From positions 1 through 9,272 of the forward strand of contig CAIXUF010000156.1 in assembly GCA_903922535.1 (NCBI GenBank): DNA of 9,272 nt, in the 5' to 3' direction. Below the pieces are notes generated by a model, which was not told the origin of the DNA, did no database searches, and was given only the letters and a program-made list of their open reading frames with translations. The DNA comes from Candidatus Hydrogenedentota bacterium (GTDB lineage: Bacteria; Hydrogenedentota; Hydrogenedentia; Hydrogenedentiales; CAITNO01). How positions within the stretch are numbered: the stretch's first letter is position 1; each line of letters begins with the position of its first letter. The position numbers were made by a program, and so were the translations under genes. Below, one piece after another: positions 1-5,898 of the stretch.

Positions 1-70
1 CGGCGGGGGCCGGGCCCGCGGCCAGGACGGTCAGGACAAGAACGATTGCCGCGACATAGACTGGTTTCAT
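1..70 (-). CDS. Secreted protein, N-terminal signal peptide only (partial)
   Basis: Only the first 23 codons lie in the window; the gene runs off the left edge. They read as a start Met, a Lys, then a hydrophobic stretch rich in Val, Leu and Ala ending in Ala-Pro-Ala, which is a classical type I signal peptide with a plausible cleavage site. An AAGGA ribosome binding site (plus-strand 80-84) lies 9 bases upstream of the ATG and supports this start. The gene is downstream of the GH2 gene in the same direction, 131 bases after its stop codon, so co-transcription is possible. The product is exported, but nothing of the mature domain is visible and no function can be given. Confidence 0.8.
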   Translation of the reverse strand, partial: MKPVYVAAIVLVLTVLAAGPAPA

Positions 71-201
71 TTGCGTAGATCCTTTCTTCGCTTCGATCAA
101 CATCCGAAATGACTACAGGCCATAAGGCACGCCTGGCTGAACATCTATGGTACTGTTTGCAGACTGAAAATGCCACAGGGAAAGTTTGGGCATGTTTCGG
201 G
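71..201. other. Intergenic gap downstream of GH2 gene
   Basis: This gap separates two minus-strand genes. It contains a weak hairpin in the minus direction (ATGCC/GGCAT arms at 189-193 and 170-174, 14-base loop, followed by four T on the minus strand). That could be a poor terminator for the GH2 gene. A second 5-bp dyad lies at 116-120/131-135, about 45 bases upstream of the next start codon. I see no convincing promoter, so the two genes may or may not share a transcript. Confidence 0.3.
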
Positions 202-3200
202 TCATGGCTTCCCTTCATTGGCGGTCAACAGGCGCACCGCAAAAGTGCCCGAAATATGCGTACCGTCTTCAATGCGCTTGGGCGCGGGGCCGAGCGGCCA
301 GGGCAGGCTCGAAGCGCCCATCTGTTGCGACTGCAGCACGTGTAGCCACGCGGCGTTTTCGCCCAGGCAGGCGCGCACATCCGCGGTGGCGTCTGAGTCC
401 ACGCGGAGCCCGGTGCCGTTTGGCGCGGTCAGGGCCGCTTCGTGGACGTTGTATTTTGTGGCCCGGAAATCGCGTGTGCCGTAGGCATTGGCGTCCAGGT
501 ACCAGGGCCATGTTGGACGGCTTGCAAAGGGTGCGGGTCCGGCAGGACCGGAGGCGGCGGCGTGTCCTTCCGGTCGGCCGATGTGGTCTTCGGGGTAGAC
601 ATCCCACTCGCTCTGGCGTTTCCAGCGGATCTCGCGGCACTCGGGCGCCGCGGTGAAGCGCAGTCCCAGTTCGCCGACATTGAAAGGCAGGCCCGAATAC
701 TGGTAGTCGAAGCTGGCGGAGCATTGTCCGTCCGTGTCAATGCGCAGGGTCACGGAACCCTCAAAGCGGGCGTAGCTGTCTTCCGCGACGATGGCTATGG
801 CGTGGTCTTTCTCGCGCACGGACAGGTTCTTGAGCGCGTGCGTGGATTCGTCGGGATATTCGGCATAGGAAACGCCGGTCGGGTTGAACACGTTCTTGTC
901 TTCGACCCGCGCGGCGAAAAGCCGCGGCATGGACCGGAGCGAAATGGAATCGCTCTCGATGGCCAATGTTGCGCGGTTTATGCGGAATGCGAAGTTCTTG
1001 CCTGTGATTTCAATGGTGTCTTTGTCGCTCTTGACGTGGGGGCGGCCCGCCGTGGGTGCGGGGATCGCAGGGGGTGGGGGAGTGCCGAGGGTGACACCGT
1101 TGGCGGTGATCAACGTACCCCCGGCATCGATGAATCGCAGCACGAGCAGATCGCCTTCTTTTGCTGATGTGGGAATGGGGACTGCCATTTCCGCGCTGCT
1201 TTGTGGTGGCACCTGGAGGTTCAACGTTCCATTTTTGCCGCCGAGTTCCCAGCGGATTGTCAATTCATTCAGGTCGGTGAACGCGTACCGGTTCTCCACC
1301 GGGATGCGGACCGTCTCCTGACCGGGGTGCCAGTCCACCCGGCGCACCGGTATCCATACCGGGCTGAAGATGCGTTTTGCGTCCCACCACAGGCTCTTGG
1401 GCCTGCGCCAGCCGTCGATAAAGCCCCACGCGCCGTATCCGGCGTTCTTGCCGCCGGGTAGTTGGAACTCCTCGTCAATACCCGCCCAAATGGCGCCGCC
1501 GATGACACGGTCCGATTTGCAGAGATGCTCCCAAAAGGAATTGGGGCCGTTTTGCCCGCCGGACCAGTTGACGATGTCCAGACCCGGATTGCGGGCCAGG
1601 GTTTCGGCGAAGGTGAAGGTTTGCGGCGGGAAATACTCGTCGAGCAGCACAGGCCGCGGGTCGCCCTTGATGAACTCGGCCGTCTCGGGCGGCCAGGGCG
1701 GGTAATGCACCACGGCAATGTCGCCCTTGCCGCCGTCCCGCGCCCATTCGTTGTTGAACAGGGCCGGGCGCGACGGGTCCTTGGTTTGGCACCAGGCCAT
1801 GGTTGCCGAAAAGTTTGCGGGCAGGGCGTTCTCGCCGTCGGGGCCGTTGCCCGATTCGTTGGCGATGGACCAGATAATGATGGACGGATGGTGCCGGTTG
1901 AAGTTGAGCATGGCTGCCGTCGGCGTGAGGAAGACCCTGCCCAGTGCCGGGTCGCTTTCGCCGCGCCCGCCGCGCGCCCAGCAGAAGGGCGCCTCGCACT
2001 CGACATACAGGCCCAGCGCATCGCATGCGTCGAGAAACTCGGCCGTGGGCGGATAGTGCGACGTGCGGATGTAGTTGAAATTAGCCTCCTTGAACAGCCG
2101 CGCATCTTCCGCCCCGTGGCAGGCCGTGGCCGCGCGGCCGGTGAGCGGGTCGGTCTCGTGACGGTTGACCCCGGCAAGTTTCACGCGGTGGCCGTTGACC
2201 CACAGTGCGCTGTCCTTTACAGTGACACTGCGGAAGCCGATATTGCGGGCGACGCGTTCGAGGGGTTGACCGTCTTGCCGCAGTTCCACGGTCAGGCGGT
2301 ATAGATTGGGCTTTTCATCGCTCCATTTCAGCGGGTCTTTCGCCTGCATTGTCGCCGGGAAGTTGGTTTCTCCCGTTGGGACGCGGCCGCAATGCAGGTC
2401 ACACTCAGCAAGCAGCGCCCCCTTTCCCCCTGGTCCGGTAATGCTGGCATGCACAGTGATGCCTTCTGCGCCAGCGTCGGCCGCGTTCGCAAGGATGAGA
2501 TTCAACGGGACCGTGGCGTCTTTAAAGTCGGCATCGAGCCTCGTTTCCGCGCGAAGCTCCATGATATGAATGTCGGGCAGGGCAAACACCCGGACAGACC
2601 GGTCGATGCCGCCCAGATTGTGGAAAGCATAGTTGGAACTGAACGAGGCCAGTTCGGACGGCGTGTCCACGGTGATCGCCATGGCTAGATGGTTGCTCGC
2701 GCCGGATTTCGCCGCGCTGGTAATGTCGAATTCGACCGGGGTGAAGAGGTTTTCGCTGTTGCCCAACAATTGGCCATTGAGCCAGTACTTCGCGCCGCCG
2801 TGCACCGCGTCGAAACGGAGGAGGATGCGTTTTCCGCGCCATGCCTCCGGAATGACAAAGTCCGTGGCGACGCCCGCGGCCTTGTCCCTCGGAATATCGA
2901 ATCCTTGTTGGAGCCACTGGCCGGGCACGGCAAAATCCGCCCAGTCCGGACCATCTGCGGGCAGGGTCTGGAAATCCTCGGGCGGGTTTGCATGGATGCG
3001 CCAGACACCGTCAAGCATGATCTGCACCGCGTCCATCCCGTCCACCTTCTCGGGAATCGGGCGGTACTTGGGCTCGACGAAACACAAGTCCGCGAAGGAG
3101 GCTTCCGCCGTGGCGTGCGCGTCTCCGTGCTGTGCGGTGACTTGGAAGGCACCGTTTACGCCGGGCTTCACCTGCGGGGACAGATCAATGGAGAAGGTGC

Positions 3201-3915
3201 CATCGGGCTCCGTGTGAACATTGGCCAAACTCCCCGTCTCCGAGTTTCGAAGGGCAATCTCCGCGCCTTGAATGCCCGTATAGGCAATGTCCGAAACCAG
3301 ACCCGTCAACGTGCCCGTGATGTTGGGACTCAGGTCAAGGTGCAGTTCCCAGCGCTCCGGCAGCGGCGCCCAGAGTTCCACCACGGAGGCCACGGCGTTG
3401 TGCCCTTCGTTGCAGATGAAATGCAGCGTCAGTTTCCCGTCGGCGATGGCGCCTTCGGGGAGTTTGAACAAGAAGCGTTGCGCGGTTCCGTCAGGAAGCA
3501 CTCTGGGACCGTGGAGAGCAAAAGTTCCGGCCTGAAGGCTTTGCAGCCTGCGGTTGCCCTTTTCGCTCGCGTAGGTGACGGCCGCGACGTAGGGCGCCTG
3601 ATTGTCCAGCCCCTCATAGACCATGTCGAAATTGGGCATGCCGTTCGTGACGGTGCGGTCCTTTTCGTCCGCCTTCACCGTTTCCGGGGGGAAGGTGTGC
3701 ATCATGTTCAGGGGCACATGCGGCTGCCGTCCCCGCACGCCGCAGTCGTCGTAGCATTGGAGCGTGTACCCGGCGGGCATCTCCGCCACTTCTGTTTTGC
3801 CTGCTTCGGTTGTTTCCGCAGCCGGGGCATGAATGCCTCCCATGAAGCCCATGAGCAGGAGGGACGGGAGAAGAATGTTTCGGGGAGCGTGCGTGATCAT
3901 GCGAAGCGTGTCCAT
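202..3915 (-). CDS. Exported glycoside hydrolase family 2 protein, LacZ-like, with N-terminal accessory domains
   Basis: A retaining exo-glycosidase of family GH2, 1237 residues, predicted to be exported (signal peptide about 1-33). Residues about 48-195 look like a beta-rich carbohydrate-binding-type module. Residues about 200-275 resemble a carboxypeptidase regulatory-like (transthyretin-type) domain. The LacZ-like part follows: sugar-binding domain about 300-445 (GGI-R near 435-439), Ig-like domain about 450-560, TIM barrel about 565-855, a beta domain about 855-945, and a C-terminal domain about 960-1232 like the LacZ small-chain domain (YGTRDF at 1145-1150). Barrel landmarks include NRHE (584-587), RTSHYP (617-622), acid/base E687 in IANESG, and nucleophile E760 in LLDEY. 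Against E. coli LacZ, the magnesium ligands E416 and H418 align with C645 and A647, and H540 with P763, so lactose should not be assumed as substrate. The start at 3915 is chosen for its AAGGAGG site and signal peptide; an upstream ATG at 4152 would overlap the divergent neighbour. Confidence 0.92.
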   Translation of the reverse strand: MDTLRMITHAPRNILLPSLLLMGFMGGIHAPAAETTEAGKTEVAEMPAGYTLQCYDDCGVRGRQPHVPLNMMHTFPPETVKADEKDRTVTNGMPNFDMVYEGLDNQAPYVAAVTYASEKGNRRLQSLQAGTFALHGPRVLPDGTAQRFLFKLPEGAIADGKLTLHFICNEGHNAVASVVELWAPLPERWELHLDLSPNITGTLTGLVSDIAYTGIQGAEIALRNSETGSLANVHTEPDGTFSIDLSPQVKPGVNGAFQVTAQHGDAHATAEASFADLCFVEPKYRPIPEKVDGMDAVQIMLDGVWRIHANPPEDFQTLPADGPDWADFAVPGQWLQQGFDIPRDKAAGVATDFVIPEAWRGKRILLRFDAVHGGAKYWLNGQLLGNSENLFTPVEFDITSAAKSGASNHLAMAITVDTPSELASFSSNYAFHNLGGIDRSVRVFALPDIHIMELRAETRLDADFKDATVPLNLILANAADAGAEGITVHASITGPGGKGALLAECDLHCGRVPTGETNFPATMQAKDPLKWSDEKPNLYRLTVELRQDGQPLERVARNIGFRSVTVKDSALWVNGHRVKLAGVNRHETDPLTGRAATACHGAEDARLFKEANFNYIRTSHYPPTAEFLDACDALGLYVECEAPFCWARGGRGESDPALGRVFLTPTAAMLNFNRHHPSIIIWSIANESGNGPDGENALPANFSATMAWCQTKDPSRPALFNNEWARDGGKGDIAVVHYPPWPPETAEFIKGDPRPVLLDEYFPPQTFTFAETLARNPGLDIVNWSGGQNGPNSFWEHLCKSDRVIGGAIWAGIDEEFQLPGGKNAGYGAWGFIDGWRRPKSLWWDAKRIFSPVWIPVRRVDWHPGQETVRIPVENRYAFTDLNELTIRWELGGKNGTLNLQVPPQSSAEMAVPIPTSAKEGDLLVLRFIDAGGTLITANGVTLGTPPPPAIPAPTAGRPHVKSDKDTIEITGKNFAFRINRATLAIESDSISLRSMPRLFAARVEDKNVFNPTGVSYAEYPDESTHALKNLSVREKDHAIAIVAEDSYARFEGSVTLRIDTDGQCSASFDYQYSGLPFNVGELGLRFTAAPECREIRWKRQSEWDVYPEDHIGRPEGHAAASGPAGPAPFASRPTWPWYLDANAYGTRDFRATKYNVHEAALTAPNGTGLRVDSDATADVRACLGENAAWLHVLQSQQMGASSLPWPLGPAPKRIEDGTHISGTFAVRLLTANEGKP

Positions 3916-3919
3916 GCGG

Positions 3920-3926
3920 CCTCCTT
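3920..3926 (-). promoter_or_regulatory. Strong ribosome binding site deciding the GH2 start
   Basis: On the minus strand this reads AAGGAGG, a full anti-Shine-Dalgarno match, 4 bases before the ATG at 3915. The next in-frame ATG (3900) has no such site. The upstream ATG at 4152 would prepend 79 residues before the signal peptide, so 3915 is the best start. Confidence 0.85.
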
Positions 3927-3945
3927 GATTGTCCAGTGCATTGCC

Positions 3946-3974
3946 ATGGTTGCCCGCAATGATCGGGGTGTCAA
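3946..3974 (-). promoter_or_regulatory. Candidate sigma70-type promoter for the GH2 gene
   Basis: On the minus strand there is a perfect TTGACA -35 box (plus positions 3969-3974), a 17-base spacer, and a weak -10 box AACCAT (3946-3951, 3 of 6 matches). The predicted transcript start near 3939 would give a leader of about 24 bases containing the AAGGAGG site. The spacer holds a CCCG/CGGG dyad (3953-3956 and 3964-3967) that could bind a regulator. The -35 box and spacing are strong but the -10 box is poor. Confidence 0.4.
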
Positions 3975-3976
3975 GC

Positions 3977-4006
3977 TTGAACCGGCGCGGGCAGGTCAAG
4001 TATATC
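3977..4006 (+). promoter_or_regulatory. Candidate promoter for the YhhN-like gene
   Basis: The -35 box is TTGAAC (3977-3982), the spacer is 18 bases, and the -10 box is TATATC (4001-4006). The -10 box ends only 6 bases before the ATG at 4013, so the transcript would begin at or next to the start codon. Its -35 box sits 2 bp from the minus-strand TTGACA box of the GH2 gene, so the two promoters are back to back. Confidence 0.4.
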
Positions 4007-4012
4007 TGAACC

Positions 4013-4717
4013 ATGGTGCAATGTATCCACAACGCAGATGAGGCGGGATGCTCCCGGGCGCGGGCGCTGTGCACGGTGACGGTGGTCATGGCCATTGCGG
4101 CCACGGCCGCGATGCTGGCCGCACGAAACGGTGCCGGAGGCGGCTGGGTCATGCCGCTGACCTTCCTGGCCTCGACGGGTTATGTCGGCGTTGCGGTCAC
4201 ACGGGGCGCGTTCGGCGGTTGGTATGGCCGGTGCATGCTGCTGGGGCTGGTGGGATGCTGGTGCGGCGACATGCTTGGGCCGGGCAACTTTCTGGCGGGC
4301 CTGGTGGCGTTCCTGCTGGCCCATTTTGGGTTCATCGGGGCGTTCTGCATCAATGGCATTGTTTGGAAACGGGTGCTTTGGGGACTGTCCGCAGTGGTCC
4401 TGCTTGGCGTGCCGTTGCTGGCATGGCTGCTCCCGCACGTTCCCGCGGCGGAACTCGGTCCCGTGGCGGCGTATATGGCCATGCTTGGTCTGATGGTGAT
4501 CTTCGTCTGCGGCACCTCGCACAACGCCGTGGGCCGGCGCGCGCTGTTGGGCGCGGTGCTCTTCTTTGTGTCCGACATTTTTGTCGCGCGCTGGCGCTAT
4601 GTTGATCCAAGCCCGGCAAACGGCAACATTTGTTTCCCCATCTACTACACGGCATGCATCGTGCTCGCCATGAGCGTGAATACCGGGCGGTTCAAGCCGA
4701 AGACGGGGCAAACCTGA
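4013..4717 (+). CDS. YhhN/TMEM86 family membrane protein (lysoplasmalogenase-like)
   Basis: A 234-residue protein with about eight hydrophobic segments (near 21-38, 46-63, 72-88, 92-113, 121-141, 148-168, 176-193 and 207-222), so an inner-membrane protein. The pattern fits the YhhN/TMEM86 family: a GD motif at 85-86 followed by a membrane helix with His104, then a conserved-type SD at 187-188 inside LFFVSD, and a Tyr-rich last helix. Studied members of the family hydrolyse the vinyl-ether bond of lysoplasmalogens; D86 and D188 are the likely functional acidic residues. The length is near that of E. coli YhhN. No Shine-Dalgarno sequence precedes the ATG, and a -10-like box ends 6 bases upstream, so translation may be leaderless; a later start such as M26 cannot be excluded. 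It diverges from the GH2 gene and converges on the ThuA-like gene. The family assignment is good; the substrate is inferred. Confidence 0.8.
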   Translation: MVQCIHNADEAGCSRARALCTVTVVMAIAATAAMLAARNGAGGGWVMPLTFLASTGYVGVAVTRGAFGGWYGRCMLLGLVGCWCGDMLGPGNFLAGLVAFLLAHFGFIGAFCINGIVWKRVLWGLSAVVLLGVPLLAWLLPHVPAAELGPVAAYMAMLGLMVIFVCGTSHNAVGRRALLGAVLFFVSDIFVARWRYVDPSPANGNICFPIYYTACIVLAMSVNTGRFKPKTGQT

Positions 4718-4721
4718 CGCT

Positions 4722-4739
4722 GAAGCGGAAACCGTCTTC
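4722..4739. terminator. Hairpin between convergent stop codons
   Basis: GAAGCGG (4722-4728) pairs with CCG-T-CTTC (4732-4739) around an AAA loop with one bulged T. It fills the 24-base gap between the stop codons of the YhhN-like gene (4717) and the ThuA-like gene (4742). No T-run follows on either strand, so a shared bidirectional terminator is suggested by position more than by sequence. Confidence 0.3.
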
Positions 4740-4741
4740 CG

Positions 4742-5485
4742 TTACCGCCGACAGGCGGCCCATTCGATGGACTGCACGAGGATCTTGCGGTACTCCGGCG
4801 GCTGCGTGGCCCGCACATCGTGGCCCAGGGCGAAGTAAACGCAGCGGGCATTTTGGAAGTAGTGGGTCACGAGGATGGGTTCGTGCACGGTGTGCCCGAA
4901 ACGCTCCTGGTTTGCGGTCATGACGACGTGCATGTCGGGGCGCATGAGCAGGTTGAAATAGAGTTCGTCGTTGGTGGTGAAGGGCTTGACGCCCTCAATG
5001 ATGGGATGGGCCTCGTCGGCCACATCGACGCGGAACTCGTGAAGCGGGTCGTGGGTGGATTTGCCGCTCACCCACATGGCGCCATAGATGTCGATGGAAT
5101 CGCGCCACTCCTGGACGTTGGCCACGGCGAAATGGCTGACCACCAGGCCGCCGCCGCCCTTGAGGAAGTCCGCAATGCCCTGCTTCACGTAGTCGGGGGG
5201 ATTGCCGCCTTCCACCTTGATCTGGTGTATCGCAAGCACGTCGTAGTTCTTCAGATTCTCAATCTTGAGGTCTTCAATGTTCTCGCTCGCCGTGATCTGG
5301 ACGCTGGGATAGTTGTCCTTGATGTCCCGCAGCGTGTCTTCCATGACCGGTTCGTTGTGGGAGGCCAGCCCCATCCAGAGACACTTCACGGGGGCTTTGG
5401 CGTTGTCGGCAACTGCGCTCATCGGACAGGCTCCAATTGCGGTGAGGATCACGGCGGGCAGCAGGCAGAGAAGGTGGCGCGTCAT
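4742..5485 (-). CDS. Exported ThuA-like domain protein
   Basis: A 247-residue protein with a signal peptide (about 1-26, cleavage plausible after Ala-Val-Ala; Ile-Gly-Ala-Cys at 17-20 could instead be a weak lipobox). The mature part matches the ThuA-like (trehalose utilisation) family, which has a class I glutamine amidotransferase-like fold. Landmarks are the glycine-rich turn GGGG-LVVSH (110-118), HPI-EG (160-165), NDELY (172-176) and LGHD (220-223) near the C-terminus with a closing EWA. The family's biochemical role is poorly defined. In environmental bacteria it often sits near sugar and glycan catabolism genes, which fits the neighbours here. The start is supported by GGGAG (plus-strand 5493-5497), 7 bases upstream. 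It has its own promoter and a structured leader, and converges on the YhhN-like gene. The family call is firm; the function is open. Confidence 0.87.
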   Translation of the reverse strand: MTRHLLCLLPAVILTAIGACPMSAVADNAKAPVKCLWMGLASHNEPVMEDTLRDIKDNYPSVQITASENIEDLKIENLKNYDVLAIHQIKVEGGNPPDYVKQGIADFLKGGGGLVVSHFAVANVQEWRDSIDIYGAMWVSGKSTHDPLHEFRVDVADEAHPIIEGVKPFTTNDELYFNLLMRPDMHVVMTANQERFGHTVHEPILVTHYFQNARCVYFALGHDVRATQPPEYRKILVQSIEWAACRR

Positions 5486-5503
5486 GGTGTGTCTCCCAGT
5501 TGT

Positions 5504-5520
5504 CGGGCCGCTGTGGCCCG
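5504..5520 (-). promoter_or_regulatory. Leader hairpin before the ThuA-like gene
   Basis: CGGGCC and GGCCCG form a perfect 6-bp, all G-C stem around a 5-base loop, ending 6 bases upstream of the GGGAG ribosome binding site in the mRNA. It may affect translation initiation or mRNA stability. The stem is seen directly; its function is inferred. Confidence 0.35.
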
Positions 5521-5530
5521 TTCAATGTGA

Positions 5531-5544
5531 CCGAAACTGTTCGG
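5531..5544. promoter_or_regulatory. Operator-like dyad at the ThuA-like gene transcript start
   Basis: CCGAA-ACTG-TTCGG is a perfect 5-bp inverted repeat with a 4-base centre. It directly abuts the -10 box of the predicted minus-strand promoter and covers the expected transcription start near 5538. A repressor bound here would block initiation. It could also be a short hairpin at the mRNA 5' end. No matching regulator is present in the window. Confidence 0.3.
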
Positions 5545-5573
5545 ATTCTCTCATAGGGGAAAGGGCGAGTCAA
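5545..5573 (-). promoter_or_regulatory. Sigma70-type promoter for the ThuA-like gene
   Basis: On the minus strand the -35 box is TTGACT (plus positions 5568-5573), the spacer is exactly 17 bases, and the -10 box is GAGAAT (5545-5550, 4 of 6 matches). This is the best promoter match in the window and gives a leader of roughly 50 bases. Confidence 0.5.
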
Positions 5574-5599
5574 TTTATGGGGCACCACGGGTTTATGTT

Positions 5600-5699
5600 G
5601 AGTGCGGTGGCCATGCCACCGCTTTTGTGCGGAAGCCATGCTTTCGCCGCCGGGACATGGCCCAGGCAAAGAAGAGCGGCGGCATGGCCGCACGCACTC
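5600..5699. repeat. Four-hairpin palindromic element (REP/MITE-like)
   Basis: The ends are inverted repeats of about 27 bases (GAGTGCG outward, with three mismatches and one gap). Inside are four successive hairpins with 8-bp stems and a three-base CAT or ATG loop: 5604-5622 (perfect), 5629-5647 (one G-T pair), 5649-5667 (two mismatches that become G-U pairs in a minus-strand RNA) and 5676-5695 (one bulge). The first two loops read CAT and the last two ATG, so hairpin 1 mirrors 4 and hairpin 2 mirrors 3. TTATG occurs close to both ends (5593-5597 and 5700-5704) and could be a target duplication, though the left copy is offset by two bases. It encodes no protein. A non-autonomous mobile or REP-type element is the likeliest identity. 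Confidence 0.65.
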
Positions 5700-5898
5700 T
5701 TATGAAAACGTCCCATTATGGAACGGTTGTGTCCATGAATTAACCGCATTTTCTTGCTTTTGGTTGCGAGCTTGCTCGTTCCCGTGCTCAAAAGGAGCGG
5801 CACCCGGTTCTCCCCGTTAGGACGACGGGGGTGAAGTTGCATTCTTCCGGTACATCGCCTAACGTAGGGGCCATCTGTGAAGCAGGAAGGATGCAACC
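5700..5898. other. Upstream region of the large hydrolase gene
   Basis: This is the remainder of the 413-base gap between the divergent ThuA-like and hydrolase genes. I see no coding region here. It contains a dyad CCCCGT-N7-ACGGGG (5812-5830) and a short CGAGC-TT-GCTCG palindrome near 5767-5778. The best promoter-like match is weak: TTGCAT (5837-5842), 17 bases, TAACGT (5860-5865). The true promoter of the hydrolase gene is therefore not identified. Confidence 0.3.
5884..5891 (+). promoter_or_regulatory. Ribosome binding site of the hydrolase gene
   Basis: AGGAAGGA lies 7 bases before the ATG at 5899 and decides this start. The ATG at 5891 overlaps the site and is in another frame. Translation from 5899 opens directly with a signal peptide. 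Confidence 0.75.

Noticed and set aside
1462..2304. A 280-codon plus-strand open frame within the GH2 region
   Set aside because: It lies opposite the GH2 catalytic barrel and has no coherent domain; a shadow frame.
2689..4041. A 450-codon plus-strand open frame antisense to the GH2 gene
   Set aside because: Its translation is low-complexity with scattered Arg, Gly and Val and shows no domain. The opposite strand carries unmistakable GH2 motifs throughout. Long antisense frames are expected in GC-rich genes.
3916..4152. A 79-residue N-terminal extension of the GH2 protein from the ATG at 4152
   Set aside because: It would overlap the divergent membrane-protein gene and place the signal peptide internally, while a strong AAGGAGG site marks 3915 as the start.
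5600..5699. A CRISPR array, because of the four regularly spaced palindromes
   Set aside because: The units are hairpins with near-zero spacers and mirror symmetry; there are no unique 30-40 base spacers and no cas genes.
5600..5699. A tRNA or riboswitch, because of the cloverleaf-like fold
   Set aside because: No T-loop or anticodon-arm consensus and no CCA-type end are visible; the mirrored CAT/ATG loops fit a palindromic repeat better. It also lies upstream of both flanking promoter regions, not in a mapped leader.
5593..5704. TTATG on both sides of the four-hairpin element as a clean target site duplication
   Set aside because: The left copy is two bases away from the element end, and similar TTATG strings occur nearby (around 5574-5579 and 5716-5720), so this is not reliable.
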